DNA of 64,000 nt from Paragonimus westermani (taxonomy: Eukaryota > Platyhelminthes > Trematoda > Plagiorchiida > Troglotrematidae). Where the stretch lies: NCBI GenBank assembly GCA_008508345.1, contig QNGE01000104.1, positions 326,719-390,718 on the forward strand. Direction: 5' to 3'. The translations under genes and the position numbers were made by a program. Of the stretch, positions 10,241 through 23,954 are shown in pieces. Each line of letters begins with the position of its first letter. Positions within the stretch are counted from its first letter, which is position 1. The notes below the pieces were generated by a model. It was not told the DNA's origin and did not search any database. It was given only the letters and a program-made list of their open reading frames with translations.

Positions 10241-13200
10241 GATGGATGATAGTGGACTGGAACTAGTAGTGTTTCTCAAAAATAGGAGGGCAGCTTTCTG
10301 TTCACCTCAACATCAAGGTCCAATCTCTTGATGATTGAAAACACACTGTTGAACGCGATGCAAAAGTATCATTAATTTGCAAGTTCATTGTGTTTACGAG
10401 CATCCATTGTTGGAACAGTTGTGTATGCAGTCTGCTTGAAAATGAACGGAAAATATCAACACTGGGTATTTGTTGAAATCACATTTAGGGCTACTGCTAC
10501 AAGTATATGACGTGAAGACCAAGACTCAAACCAGATTAAACTCAATACTGTTAGCTACAAGAAACTCGATGGTGAAAAGATCAGCTGTGTGAAAACGGAA
10601 CTTATCTTCTAGGGAGAGGTTCCAAGGAGGAATTTCGCTCAAATCTAAAACCGACATGATCCGGCAGTCAAATACAAGTGGCGCCAAAAATTGTCAAACG
10701 AGCACGAGAAGGTCTCGTTAGTTTTCGAAACTCAGCGATTGAAACAAGGAATGCTAGAAGAAATGTAGGCAAAATTTGAAGGAATATTATTTATACTCCA
10801 CATGCACAGTGAAAGAAGACACTTAGATAGAAACTAAACGGAAATGACAAAAACAACTGATTAATAAGAAACAACGTTAGGAAATTATAAACATCAACTT
10901 CAGATGAACGGGGGCAGTTAAAGATGACTAACAGAAGTGAGGTTAACTGTGCAAAACATGTTTAAAGATGGCTGTCAAGTCTACTCACCACTGCTGGCAG
11001 TGCGGGTTCGCTTGTATATGTCAGATCTTCAGCATACTGACGATATACGCTTGACATATGTCACTGTAACACTAGTTGAACACACATGTGCTTACGTAAC
11101 AGAATTAATTGTGTGATAAATCCGATAAGCGACGAATATCACTTAAAAATGGTCAGGAACCAGTGTCAGCGCTCATCGTAACACGGGAGTTGTAAAAAAA
11201 ACTAACCTACCCAGTTAGTATCGTGAGTCCAGGACCATTGTTTGAAGAAACCATAAACCCGACAACTAGAACGCAACGAATATTTACATACTCATTTTTA
11301 GCTATGCATGAAGGTACAATGGTTCGGATGATCGTTAAGTTTCAGAGTAATTTAGAGAACGGAAAACTGGTGAATAAGAACAGGCTGATGAAATAAACCA
11401 ATGAGCAAAAACAGTAGAAATCCATAGTCAACAAACATGCACATACGGACTGGCTACTGACTACAACAGACATCTCCTAGAATGTTTCCTACCAGTGACA
11501 GATGGCTGTACACTTTTTAATCAGATCTAATTCCACAAAGTAGTCAAAACTATTACAGACTACGATCACTATATTGCAAGGCTGTCGTGCAACTTATTCC
11601 AACTACCACCAACGGCACTGTACAATGTGCAGCATACGGAATATTCCGCCTGACCAGCGTTGACTATGTATTCCAAATTTAGGTTATCGGTCTCGAAACT
11701 AGAAATTAACTGGAGACCGATGAGCTGTTGAATTGCATACATAGCCTAATTGACGGATATGCAACGATAATTCGAAAGTGAGCCTATAAGCATCCTCCAA
11801 GTGAACGAACCATGAATCCAGTTCATAGGGAAGAACCAAACACACATACGCACTTTAAAAGTACCAATAAGTCGACTATCGAACGCCTTTTTGAAGTCAT
11901 TAATAATGAGTGTTATGGAATTAGCTGTGAATTTGCTGTCCTCATATACATCCAGTCAACAACATCACAAGCAACGGTCGACAAGTTTAGGCGGATGATT
12001 CGTAATGAAAAAGATAGGGATGTTGCCGAACCATTTTTTCAATAACGCCATACACTCTGAAGATGCAAGGTGCTATGTCATCTAACCAGGCCAACATGGA
12101 CTGTTTGCGGCCAATCAGGATAGTAAGCTGCACAATTAATGTCATTCAGACCAATAACCTGGGGACGCTTCGCCCTGAAATTCCAATAATCTCCACATGT
12201 GCATGCCAAATCTCATTTGCCACGTATTTGGTTAGACAAATTCGATATTTCCGTCGGACGCCACTTGGGGAGAAAAACGTTCACAATGGCTGTCCATCAA
12301 TGCGAATCCTGCATTTACAGCGGGCGTACAATGATGTAAACAGATTGCCAATAAACTAGAATGCCACTATGATGCAGTCGAGCAACTGAATCAAACGATA
12401 CCTTCAAGTTCGAAAACACCACTACCTTTGGTTGCGTGTCGGTACCATGGTGTCTGTCACAAGGTGAAGATACGATCGATACATTCAAACCAGATAGGAA
12501 ACCTGCCGGTCAACACTGGTTATGACCTCCATTTGGTATGTCAATTCTTCTCAAATCGTCCTTTTTGTGCTTCGGAAACCACCGCAATGGGAGACCCGCG
12601 AGTAGATCGAAGGCGACAGAGACAAAGCACAAAAATCCATTATTGTAACATGATGTACTAACATACATTTTGAAAATAAAAATAGCGAGCACCACTCACG
12701 AGGCATCAACTCAAGTTTCCATGTGGAACGAAGAAGTGTGGTCAGTACAGACTAGGCCTGCTAAGTCGTATTTAAATTGAAAGCAAGTACATTCTCCACG
12801 GAAGGTGAAGGTCTGTGTATTTCCTGCAGTTTCGTGATTCGTTACATTTTCTGCTACTTCCTTCACGATTCGTATGCCGTACTACTCTTTAGATTTCAAC
12901 TAAGTTTTAGTTCACTTACGATTACAGGATTTGAGGGTTCTTGTCAAAAGTTGTCTAGCTTATTACACATATAGCTCGTTTGAACTTCGCATATTGGAAC
13001 AGTTTGGAGAGATGAAATCTTCAGTTCAAGTAACAATGAAGAGAAACTTCCAACCGCATTACAGTGGAAAAGGGCTAACAATTGGTGTAACACTCCGGGA
13101 TAATGTAAAGGCAAGATAATCAATGCATATGAGCGAATATCCCCTTGACTAATAGCATAACAGAGAAGCTCTACTTCTGTCAAGACAGATAGGAAACGGC

Positions 13201-13379
13201 AGGACACAAAACAATGGGAGACAATAGAAGACGATAAAAATAGTTGAAGTAAAGGCCACGGTTAGAGAGGAGGAAAACTCACTATTTAATACGACGAGTA
13301 ACTACACAAGATCTCACATATAAGAAGGGTCATACTCATGAAATCTGGTCAATACGATTGTAACATTTGGATGGGACTT
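10241..13379. other. unassigned sequence with one dispersed repeat
   Basis: Apart from the repeat at 10580-10860 nothing is recognised. Open frames of 60-100 codons (11812-12045, 12063-12359, 12428-12661) lack family motifs, start context or splice logic that would support a gene. Confidence 0.4.
10580..10860 (+). repeat. dispersed repeat (pair with 63230-63490)
   Basis: Clear alignment with 63230-63490 in the same orientation. Shared blocks include GGAGGAATTTCG followed by TCAAA, then ACCGACAT and CCGG. A later block GAAGACAC is also shared. A short stretch near 10765 (GTAGGCAAAATTTG) recurs at 50551. The family is unknown and non-coding as far as can be seen. Confidence 0.6.
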
Positions 13380-14545
13380 CTTGGACATCGATTATCTCAT
13401 ACAATGCTCCGAAATGTGGCCGCCAGCAGTGGTTCTGCCTCAGCCAAAACTATGTCCCCATGCGGGCTTCTGCCACCTCTGATAATGGTCTGCGCCAGTC
13501 GTTTACGATTCCGCTCACAGAGTGTGTTCTTAATGATTTCTGAGTCCGAGCTATTTTTGGCTCAAAATAATGTCCTCCCAACCATGTACCCGTGTTTCGC
13601 ATCAGAAGTTCGACACCTCCTATATCGGAAGATCTCCTTAGTATGCGGAACACCTCACCCAACAGGTCCAGAAGTTGAAATCCTTCGTCGAAGCCGCATT
13701 TTAATCTTTACGAACAACCTGATAAAATCCCATTTTATCCATTCTACTATATTCTTCGCATTGCGTAATCCAGATGCGGCCCAAAGTAAATAGTATACAA
13801 TGGCACTGGAACTTCTATTCTTCTACTTATAACCACCCTTCTCTGCTGTATAAACTCCCCATTTGCACTCCTTGCAGTCCCTAGGCACTGACTGTTGGCT
13901 TTAGAATCAACCTTGGTTTGAATGATTAAGTCCTATATGACCACTTCACTCTTTGGCTCGGTACCATCAGCCTGAGTTGCTGGTACTCGTGAGTGGTTCT
14001 CGACCTCTTCTCTCATTAAATGCGTGCGTTTAGTCACGTTGAGAAGCAGTTTTTACCCAATGGGCCATTTGTATAGTTTATCCAGATCTAACCATAAGGC
14101 TGGATGTATGGATCGCCAAACAGGCCATACGAATTTAGAGATCTCGGCAGATCATTTACGAAGATCATAAACATCAGTGGCCATAGAATGAGTTCATAAG
14201 AAACTGACATACCTCTGGATTGACAGGGTTACTTCTACTCCCATGTATAGCTACCAGGAATGCTTAATTCACGTGAGGAGTCCGAAGGCTTTGCCAAAAG
14301 TCCTCAGCTTCAGAAGTAGCTGACGATTTGCGCATCAACTGACTTTTAGAGGTCCAGATAACGAACTCCGATATGTTCCATTTTTCCTACCCATTTTGTA
14401 ACCTGGTTGGGAATACAGGAGACTGGTGGTACGTGATCGGTTCTTCATAAAATAAAGCTCGTACGCAGAACCGACATTGCTATTCATAAGGTGTACCACC
14501 ATTTGCTCGCTTCTTGATGCTTCCAGAAAATTCAGTACCACAAGT
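13380..14545 (-). mobile_element. CR1-like LINE remnant (RT and C-terminus)
   Basis: Minus-strand translation from about 14380 downward follows a CR1/Jockey-type reverse transcriptase. It gives QLLLKLRTFG, then a degenerate GSVLGPLLF block read as LILWPLMFMIFVNDLPRSLN (about 14140-14220), then DLDKLYKWPIG and KLLLNVTKRTHLM. The C-terminal part runs GEVFRILRRSSDIGGVELL to LRTHSVSGIVNDW (13450-13662). The catalytic FADD is degraded (FGDP region), and there are several stops and frame changes. The opposite-strand open frame 13338-13793 is a shadow of it. A related copy lies at 23955-25560. Confidence 0.75.
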
Positions 14546-17500
14546 ATGAGACTCGCTTATATGTCCTCTCTCTGTTGCCTCCCTTGTGAATAAGGACGAC
14601 GAGGATTAGCTTCCGATCCTCTGTCAGACATTATCTCGAGAGATCTGTCGAAACGTCAGCAAGTGATCTGAATCCTAGCCAGTGGTATAAATATAGCCCA
14701 ACTTAGTCCATCGGGCTTTGCCGCTTAACCAATCTGAAGTTTGCCGAGGCAGGCCTTGACATCTTGCGTTACCTCCTCGATGTCCATCATCTTCGCAGTG
14801 GTTTCTCCACAGCATTGCTGTTCTCCACATTTATTTCGGTGTCAAAGAAATGGACCTGCTAAAAGAAATCAAACAAAACACCCACATTTTGCTCACAAAT
14901 CTACGAAGTTACAACAATTCCTATATTTAACTGCCGAACCGCTACTCGCAAGGCTGATTCGGATTACATGTAAGAAGATTTCGAGTTACCCTAAGCATCC
15001 TCGGTTAACCTCTCCAGACATCAAAGACGACACTCCTTATGGATCAATCGCGTACCCGTTCTGGGAGCTGGGTACACAAGGTGTGTGTTTAGCTGCTGTC
15101 CTGTGTAAAACATTCCCAGACATTTTGTTTTTCTAATATGAGCCTTCCATGCCTTGCTTCTCCATCATGATAGAGAGTCGTTCCGCGCTAATCACGACAG
15201 TAAAGCAAACACGTTTACAAAAACCGTCAGGCTATTTTAAACGTTATTGAAGCACAGCTCCACGCCCGTTTTCTAAGGTAGCCAATCCACCTTACCCTCA
15301 GTTTTGGCAAGGTTCTGCACGTTCACGTTATGAAGACTTGAAGATACTTCTCTGCGGGCTTCATTCTTTTCATGCTCAGCCTAATCCTAATCATCTCAAC
15401 GTGGCTTACATCTTGATTTACCCACTGTCACTGGGGCATTTGGTGATAACTAGTTTTACAATCGCAGCATTCTGACCTAATCTCCAACCTGACAGTCGTT
15501 CTGTATGGTGGGTTAGCATCTTCGAGTGTAACAACCTCAACAATTTCTCCTCAGCTGAACCGCTTAAAGCACACTCCAGTTCACATCTGATGCATTAAAA
15601 CCTCCAAATACAAAAAATACAAACAGCCGATACCCTTACTACGCGGTTTAAAGTTACAGCTTACCACTTGTGTGTTTTGCGTCATGTTCAAAGCGTCCAG
15701 TCACCAAGCTCACCACCGCTTTCCCATGCGTTCGTCTATTTTGTTTGCTAAAAACAGTAACGTTCTACTTACAAGTCTGGCTTCAACCACGTCTCAGTTG
15801 AAACTATGCCCAATTTTATCCCATGTTTCCAAAGCTGTATATGCTGGTGGGCATCAAGAACGCTTTATCACATTGCAACATTCTCCTTCGGCTTTACTGC
15901 TGTATGGAGATGGGATGCGCTTAGATTTTACGTTCCAGAACGAGGTGTGTTGTGGCTCAATGCCCAGACTAGTCTGGGTTGAAATGACGATTCGTCTCCA
16001 GAAGTTGACTACCTATTTGTAATCCTTGGGGTCTTGCACTTGACCGGACCGAACACTAGGTAACTGAAGTTGGGACTAAAAGCCTCACACACCTACTTAT
16101 TGAATTCATTCATCCCCATCGGCGCTATGGACCTCCGGCAGTCTGGTGTCCCGTACAGTCAGTGATTTCAATTTAACCGCGATTTTTTCTGAAGTTACAA
16201 TACCGCTGCTGTACTTATCCTTCTTTCTCTCAACTAAAACACCCGATTAAACAGCTATTTTTTAATCAGAGTTCATCGACAGCAGCCGGGAATCTGTCAC
16301 GATGGCAATGGCTGGCAAATACTACCATCACAGACATTGTATTCACTGATTCAGAAAGTAACTTTCAGAGAATTCACCACATGATGGTACACGGTCATTC
16401 CTGTAAGAAGGCTCCGCTCCTCCTCCTCAGAGCTAGGACACTGTTCGTCTTTGACCATCTCAGTGCTCTGTAATGCCACAACAGCTAAGGTCTGCCTATT
16501 GGACATGCTCAGGATTTCAATAAGCCCCAAGTTAGTATTGTCTTCTATGGTATTCTTACTTGTTACTTTGGTACGTTCGGTGAACGTACGGACTTCCTTT
16601 AGGTTTGTTGGTAGCTCTACAGTCTTGGCACCTCTTCTTCCATTTGTGATGCTAATTGTGAGTGGCCTCTTAAACCGATGTAGATGTATAAGTCTAGGCA
16701 TCCAAAGTGGACAGGTATCGACTACAGAAGTCTGGTGGATTGTTTATATTGTAGAAATTATGCACTTTGTTAAACTGAACAATTATAATTAGGTCATATA
16801 ATGGTGAAGCTTACCGGAATACTCGCAGTGATTTTTTATACTAACGTTTCGTTTATTTGGTGGTGTAGTTGATTTTAAACGCCGTTTCATCCCTAACTGT
16901 AACCATTTAATGCAACCGTTTGTTGTGCCTCTTATAGACAAGGTTCTCCCATTCTCTTTTAGAACCGTTGATCCCGGACGTCTAGTGGTTGTTCGAGCAA
17001 CGCTCAGTCTTCTCGCAGCGTCTATCGATATGCTGGATCCATGACAGTCGCGTCTGTAAGTAACGAGCGTCTATAAATTCTGAGCCCGTCGAGCAATTGA
17101 TTCGGATCCAAAAGGGAAGACGGTCGTATTGGGGAGGCGAAAATGAAACCAGGGTACATATAAACGAAGTTTCGGCAAGGGAAAGTAAGGAAGAAAAACT
17201 ATGCGGAAACAAGTTCCCACAAGCAAACGGTACCAAGATTTAACAATACACCAAAATCAACATTCACGGGAGAAATGGTGTCACGCGCGTAACTTGAGTG
17301 GTAGTGTCAGATTGTAAGAAAGGCTCGTAATCGGTATAAAGAATTCCGACGTAAGGAGAAGGGAATGGATAGGGCAGGGAACGTGGCCACCAAAGTTCTA
17401 TTAACACATAACAATCATCAAGCAATCACGAAAGCAGCTAATTCAACAAGAACCACGGCGCAAGACGCTCTTATGGAATTCAAAACAATTATGCCCAATA

Positions 17501-18589
17501 TCAAATTGCCCCTCTGCCTTTTAGAGTAACAGTAGACTTAAACATGAGTGCAAAAGTTGTCCTGCAGCTGCAACTCCGCGAAGACTTAGGCTAGTTAGCG
17601 CTTTCCTGCAAGCGTTTAGACCAAACCAATTTGTAGTACAGTGCCTGTGGAACGAAAGTATTGGCAATTCTGACATGTCCAAGAGGATAGAACTTTCACT
17701 GTCCTAGTAGAATATAAGTCGACAACTCAAGTTCTGTGTTTGACAACCGACAGATACTCTGCCGAGGAGACCCAGACACCTAGATTATGCCGTTTGCTTT
17801 AAAAACGATATCCGTCCAAAATCGCGTATATCGTAATCAGTACCACGACTGATGAATGAGCCAACGAGGCAGCGACTGAAGCCGCATAATTCAACGATAT
17901 GGAAAGAGAAAAACACCTCCCGTCAAGTTTTCACAGACTAGAACTTCTCACTGTGTATTCATTCAAGGAGAATAAGTTCTGACACTTCAAAAAAATCCTT
18001 CACCACGCTATTCCGTTGCCTCTATGCGGAAAAAATTCCCGTAACGTTGTACGACGAATCTGACGCGAGTACCTGTTCAACGGTTAAGATGATGACCGAA
18101 CGTGTTGTCTGTCACGATTTCATTCGCGACGTTCGCGCCAGTGTGCATCCACCGTCCACGATTCAAATTTCAGCGTCACACGTTCCACACTGGAAAATTG
18201 TGGAACACGCGGAGAGGGTTTCTGTTAACTATACGTTGGCCTACTTGAAAACTCGTAATCCTGCAATGAGTATCCCCATATACTGAGGTGCGTTAGTCAC
18301 TTTTCAGGTTGGTTGCAAACCATACTCATTCAAACTGTCCGCCAGACACTGTTTCACGAGAATTTCTGCAACGTTAGGTCGTCCATTTTGGCTGTCTCTC
18401 TGTAGTGGCCACTGAGAGCGAGTGACATTTTGAATTAAATTCTCACAACACTTCACAGCGCACCACGATGTAGTCGGATTTGCAGTGTAGGTGAATCTCC
18501 CACGTAGTTCCACTCCAGATACGGTGAGTTACCCAAATATCAATAAGTTAGAAGGCAATGAACAGCGCAATACTATGTATATTGCTACT
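14546..18589. other. unassigned sequence
   Basis: No recognisable gene or element. The longer frames (14741-15136, 15672-16022, and the overlapping 16351-16701 minus / 16451-16792 plus) carry no domain motif. The first part could hold the degraded 5' end of the CR1-like LINE at 13380-14545. Confidence 0.4.
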
Positions 18590-18700
18590 CCTGACCTTTT
18601 CTGCTACCTTGGCGTGGTGGTCAGGCTTGCGTGCTNCAAGCCAATCGCAGTGGTGGATAAGCGCAGACGTTCTGTGGCTTCGGTCACTGTGACAGGCTAA
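18590..18700 (+). repeat. partial tRNA-like SINE, family of 63648-63980
   Basis: The block CCTTGGCGTGGTGGTCAGGC resembles CCTTAGCGAGGTGGTCGGGC at 63648, a box-A-like pol III promoter element. Similarity fades after about 60 bp. An ambiguous base (n) sits at 18637 inside this copy. Confidence 0.45.
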
Positions 18701-19264
18701 TCCGAATCGGATGCCGCCAACCATATTGCTACTACCGAGAAAAATGAATCATACAGCCAGCAGACGTCCTGCGCATAGCGTGCGGAACGGAAAAGTGAAG
18801 AAATTCCAATTAGCGGAAATAACACATACCACTGGGCTAAACAAAGATGCTCCGATCGGAAGTGTTAAATTTCACAAAAAAATACCAACAAAAACTAAGC
18901 CATTCCAAGAGGTCGCTACAGCACATCAAACTCATTATCGGTAAGTAATGGATTAGCTGAAATCTGTTGGCGGCTGAAAAATTCCCCAGCAACTACCAAC
19001 AGTTCTTCATGGCTGCAGGCTCTGCCGTTAATCATACTGCGTATGCAATACACGTCGGAGGTTAACATGAGTGGTAATCCACCCATATTAGCCCATGAAA
19101 CTCAGTTATCTTTCACGGGTGGCTGGCGGATTCACGTACGACGACACTGTTGTATCTCTATTTAGGTTCAACCAGCAGCGTGCCTTATGAACAATGACAA
19201 CGGTAATGAGAACACGTGACTCAGTAGAAGTGCCTACTGTATTGCCCTATATCACAAGCGGTAG
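18701..19264. other. unassigned sequence
   Basis: Nothing recognisable apart from one short open frame (18711-18944) without motifs. Confidence 0.35.
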
Positions 19265-19395
19265 CGTATCTTAAGTGTATGAATGAGTGAGGCGTTGGTC
19301 GCTGAGGGAGCGACCAATCAGAACGCAGCTTGAGTACTGGCACGAGTTTGGGGCACACAGGAGGCTTTGACGCGTATACAACAGATACCAATTAA
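19265..19395 (+). repeat. dispersed repeat shared with the palindrome spacer
   Basis: The reverse complement of this segment aligns with 6786-6905. The hairpin GTTGGTCGCT...AGCGACCAAT is conserved, as are CACGAGTTTGGGGCACAC / GTGTCCCACACTCGTG and the GCGTATACAACA end. It may be part of an LTR or a short interspersed element, possibly extending on to about 19560. Confidence 0.65.
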
Positions 19396-19989
19396 CCTCG
19401 TCGACTGCCGTGAGCTCTTGGGCTAGCGCATGTGACGGCTTCATTCGATCCCACCAGGAGAGTAAACAGAGCGGGCATGCGCTGATACTCGTGTGTCAGC
19501 TGGTTCCCGTGGTTTGATCCGTGCCGTTTCTCCTTCGGTTTATTTACAGCCATCATACACAGGTCACTTCTGTTATCATACGGAATGGTGAAACTTCTGT
19601 ATTGTAGGTTAATGAGGTTATATCTACTGACGGGTAAAATTAGCGCTCATCAAGGTACTCATATGACAAGTGACGTACGGCCAGTAACAGCTTCTTCCAC
19701 TAACACTCAACGTGACATTAGACAGGTTCGGCTATAGTCCTAACCTCGTCAGAATCGAAAGTTTACAGCCACAGGGAGTGTTATCGGCAGTTGTGGAAGA
19801 TAGTACGATTTGTAGAATGCGTTGACATCCACCGTATACAGATTTTTGTTGTTGCAATTGCTTACCTAGTTAACTTCCGACGGCGAATATGCGGTGGTCT
19901 GCGTCACGAAACAGTTGATGGGGAAAACTTAATGACAAATAGTAGAGGACTTCGAGTTTTATATGAACTGATCATCACTCGCAGCTGAT

Positions 19990-20165
19990 CGCATCTGTGG
20001 CATTTACATACTTTTTAGTCGGCCTCTCACGAGAAACACTAGATCTCAGTCTCGCTTTTGTTAAGGCTTTTCAGTAGTGCATATCCTTACCAAGGCTAGG
20101 ACTGGAATTCTTGCCACGTTTTCATGAGACAACCGTGTTGACCACTATACCATTCACCTGACATT
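19990..20165 (-). repeat. tRNA-like SINE (tRNA-Glu-like head), copy A
   Basis: On the minus strand the element starts near 20160 with GGTATAGTGGTCAACACGG, a good box A, followed about 30 bp later by GGCAAGAATTCCAGTCC, a box-B-like block. This order and spacing resemble tRNA-Glu. The tRNA-unrelated body contains ACTACTGAAAAGCC and CAAAAGCGAGACT and is shared with the copies at 20395-20600, 45770-45900 and 2880-2965. The acceptor stem does not fold as in a tRNA, so it is a retroposed SINE and not a tRNA gene. Confidence 0.7.
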
Positions 20166-20394
20166 AGGCACGATTGAATCACCATACGTAAACACTCAGT
20201 CATATTCGTTTGCGAACGATTCTCAGGTTGCCTGATCGTCTGGAGAAGAGACACAGTAACTGTCCTGTTAACCCTAGTCGATTCACCCTCAACAAGGACT
20301 TCTCTTCAAGTTGAAATTACAAATAAAAGTAACTTGAGCGATGTGATTACTGATGAGTGGTAGGGAATTTTGGTTCCCTATGTAGAGCGAACAC

Positions 20395-20600
20395 CATGTA
20401 CTATTGGTCGCAGCTGTCGCATTTGCATAAACTTTCCAGTCGGCTCCTTTCGGAAAGAAGCACTAGACCTGGGTTTCGTTCTTGTTGAAGTTCATCGGTA
20501 GTACATATCTCTGCCACGGCTGATGTTGGAAGATCGTTAGACCACGACCAAATTGGATACGCAATGGTGTCAACATTTTCCAGTAATGACCAGCGCATCC
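20395..20600 (-). repeat. tRNA-like SINE, copy B
   Basis: This second copy lies about 230 bp from copy A in the same orientation. On the minus strand it carries GATATGTACTACCGATGAA, CAAGAACGAAACC and GGTCTAGTGCTTCTTTCC, aligning with copy A through CGACTGGAAAGTTTATGCAA (copy A: CGACTAAAAAGTATGTAAA). The pol III boxes at its head (GCGTATCCAATTTGGTCGTGG) are more degraded than in copy A. Confidence 0.68.
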
Positions 20601-23600
20601 ACCCAGCATTTACTTAGGACGTAGACGAAGTTGCGCATTGCGAGTAACGTAAGGAAATTGTGAATTCTACGACAGAATTGAAACAGTACGGTGCACGATA
20701 AACGCGACCAAGGTCATAATTATATTACATGCTGCGTCACAACTAACAAAACTCTATCACCTCAAGGCCGACTGACAATAGATTGTCCCACTGTCCCCGC
20801 CTACCCATAAGTAGTAACCGGCCAAGCTATCGCTTTCAGACTGACTTCAGTCGATTCCATTCTCTCCTTGCTCGATGCCGACTTAAGCTGTGTGGCACGG
20901 GTAAGACTGACCGTTCATATTCTCACCAACCACTTCCGTCAACTGAAATATCTCCACAGTATCAAAGTCAACTCCCTGGGTGCCAAATAAAGGGGACCTC
21001 CGTCACGAGTCCGAGTGTACGGGATACCTATACATGCGCTGGAACACTTGTTTTAACGAGTAGGAAATCGTTTGCAAAAGACCTTTTTTGGGAATAAATT
21101 AGAAACATCAGTGTTGCGAACATGCCGCCGGGTTATCTGAAATGGTCTTGCTCCTAGACGCTCACAATACTGCAGAGGATTTGGTTCAGGGAATTGAGTT
21201 GTTGGCCGCTTTTCCCCATCTCTGACATCTGTAAAGTTGCCCAGTCACATCCAAACTGAATGCAACTATGACTCAGTTCAACAGAACGCTTGTCACAGGA
21301 TATCTTGGAACACGTTATTTATTAAGTATATACGAGGATATTTCAGACCATACGGTCACGCTCCAGAGTATGTTTCGTTGATGATTCGCTCGTTAACAAC
21401 GCTGTCCTTTCCATTCAACTAATTGTTAAGCTGGTTGTTTGTCAAGGGTGTTCATCATAGATCACTTGATTAGCCGTGTCGCTTGATATGTATATTAACA
21501 CCCGATTTGTTCGGACTATGAGGGAAGTCGAATCGCAATCCAAATCACAGTACAATTGATAAGGAAACAGTTGCCACTCGGATTAGTGGTGCCACGAGGG
21601 GATGGACGAATAATTGCATAGTCCTATATATATCTGCCGGTCGAGTGCTTTAGTGAATATCGGACCAGTCGAAATATTACTGGTAGGTTCGAGTAATAGC
21701 CTAGCTCCCACAAAGATTCATCCAGTTAGGTGAATCGACACCCGCAGTTCCAAAACGTGATCGCTTGCTGTGACCCGATTATAGTCTATCGTAGCAACCA
21801 GTTTATTGTTGGTGACTGTGTGCAAAAGTTATCAACTATTGGTGATTTAAATTAACCCAGTCTCGTCACTGTATAAACCTATGCACCAGTTTGCATGAAG
21901 ACAGCTATCGGTCGTCGCCCGAACACAGTTTACACGTTGTACTGACTAGCTATCGTTCGGCTTCTCCATAGATCCCGACTGTAACCGTGCATTTCCGCTT
22001 GTGTTTTGTACGCATAATTCTGTGTACGTCCGCTATAAGAGGCCTGATACGAACTCTTTGCCAATTTCTTCTGTCGTGCAGCTAACTGCACACAGCGAAT
22101 GTTCGTTCTTTTCCCAACGACGCAACTATTATTCCCTTCTTTAAGGTCGTTTAACTTGAATCTTTCTGGGCATTGTTTAACGCACTCGAATTTTCTTCTC
22201 ACTTTCTGCCTGGCGCGGTTTTGAGTGCCGCCAAGTAAGCCGGAGCCCATCCCGCGTTTCTTTTCTCTCTTCTTGGTTGCTGCTGTTGGTCCCAGACTAG
22301 ATTAGAACTAACTATATTTCCAAACAATGCTGAAAATATACTGTTTGTTTCCAAATCCGAACGCGTTCTTTTGCTTCGGTGCTTGGGACAGCAATTCGAC
22401 CGCTCTACAGGAAAGGCGTTTCAAATTGTTAGTGAACGAGAGTCGAGCGCATATCCACTTGTCCACTAAACATTCAATACATACATGGGAGCTGAGAGTA
22501 GCGCACTAACAACAACACCCGTCTGTCAATCGCATGACCGCAGACTTAGGCGGCCTGTCAGCTGCTAGCCCACACATGACCTTGCATGTCACATGACAAG
22601 CATCTTGTACACACGAGGAAGGTTCGTGTTATGAAAATGATAATACTACTCTTACTGCATAAGATAGGACTTCCACAAAGTCATTTCAGTTAGACTACCT
22701 GTGTACACGCCCTGATTACATTAGGCGGTCTATTCTGCTCCGTGTGTTCAATGAAATACCCTTTGATGTTTACACTGTTTGACAGGCGTCATTGTCCGCC
22801 ATTCATGCGATAATTTTGAGAACCCCTACACCGGGATTCGCACACCTCTACAGATTGGTCGTGCAATACCTTAACGGCTGGTTGAAGTTGACATTAAAGG
22901 ACCGCCACTCGAAACAATCGATGCATCTTAGTTTTCGTGTACGACTACACTGAATATTGCGGAGCAATCGATAGTGATACACGCACGTGAGGGGGCACCA
23001 AATAATCCTTTAATTACAAACTCATTTCCATCTTTTGTTGAATGGGATCATCACAATAACACATTCATGTAGGTATGCTTCCACGGACGCACTTAACCCA
23101 CATATTCCCATAACAATGCAGAGCATTCTGTCAACAGGTGACTCCATCAACCCGTTACTCAATAAAAACAGTGTAAAAGGAAACAGCCACTTGCAACCCA
23201 TATTGTTATAGTCCAACCTCCATAGACCTGATTCTATATCTGACACAAACCAAGATCCATCACTTATGGCCGATTTTTTAATTCTGCATTCCGTTTTTTT
23301 ATCTCGACGGCAAGTAGTTGGAGGTTTATATCTTGATGCTATGCGCACCGCTTTGGTGAATGGTATTTATTGGGTCGTATTGGTTCGACCTTCAAGTCAC
23401 AGCGGTAGATAGCCTGAGACTCGGGAGTGGCGTGGAGTAGATGGGAAGAGAAGTGTTTCAACCCACGATTACTCTTATGGACAACGGCGAGGAGAAAATG
23501 TATGTTGCCCTAGTTCCCACCAATGATACCACCACTCCTGGTCTGTAAGCGACGATGTTTAAACGCTTTAACAGTTTGGTCTGGACAGGGGGTTCCTAAT

Positions 23601-23954
23601 TTGTGTCCAGCAGATATCGCAACCGAGGTAACGTGAGACCCGAAGGTAAGAAAGTGTGCAAGGACATGGAAGGATCGCGGATTGATGGGTTATTAGTTTG
23701 GAAAATGAAACAATGGGGGTGATTACCGCGGATCAGCTTTCACTCTCAAACCGAAAAATCTATGCTCCCCACTCCATACATTAAATTGGAAGACCTGACC
23801 ATATAGGTCTGTGTTACACTACCCACGACACGTGAGTATGCCAGTAATATAATCTAAAAAACTGTCTGCGCATCAGAAATGTTCTAACCATTCACAGTCT
23901 GTTTTGTAAAATGGGGATGCATTACAAGAAATAGCTTTCACGTGGCCACACTCC
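20601..23954. other. unassigned sequence
   Basis: No element or gene recognised. The minus-strand frames 21930-22250 and 23022-23348 (106 and 108 codons) have no motif I can place, and I could not support exon boundaries for them. Confidence 0.35.

Noticed and set aside
13338..13793. 151-codon plus-strand open frame
   Set aside because: The opposite strand carries the C-terminal part of a CR1-like LINE. The plus frame is a shadow with no motif.
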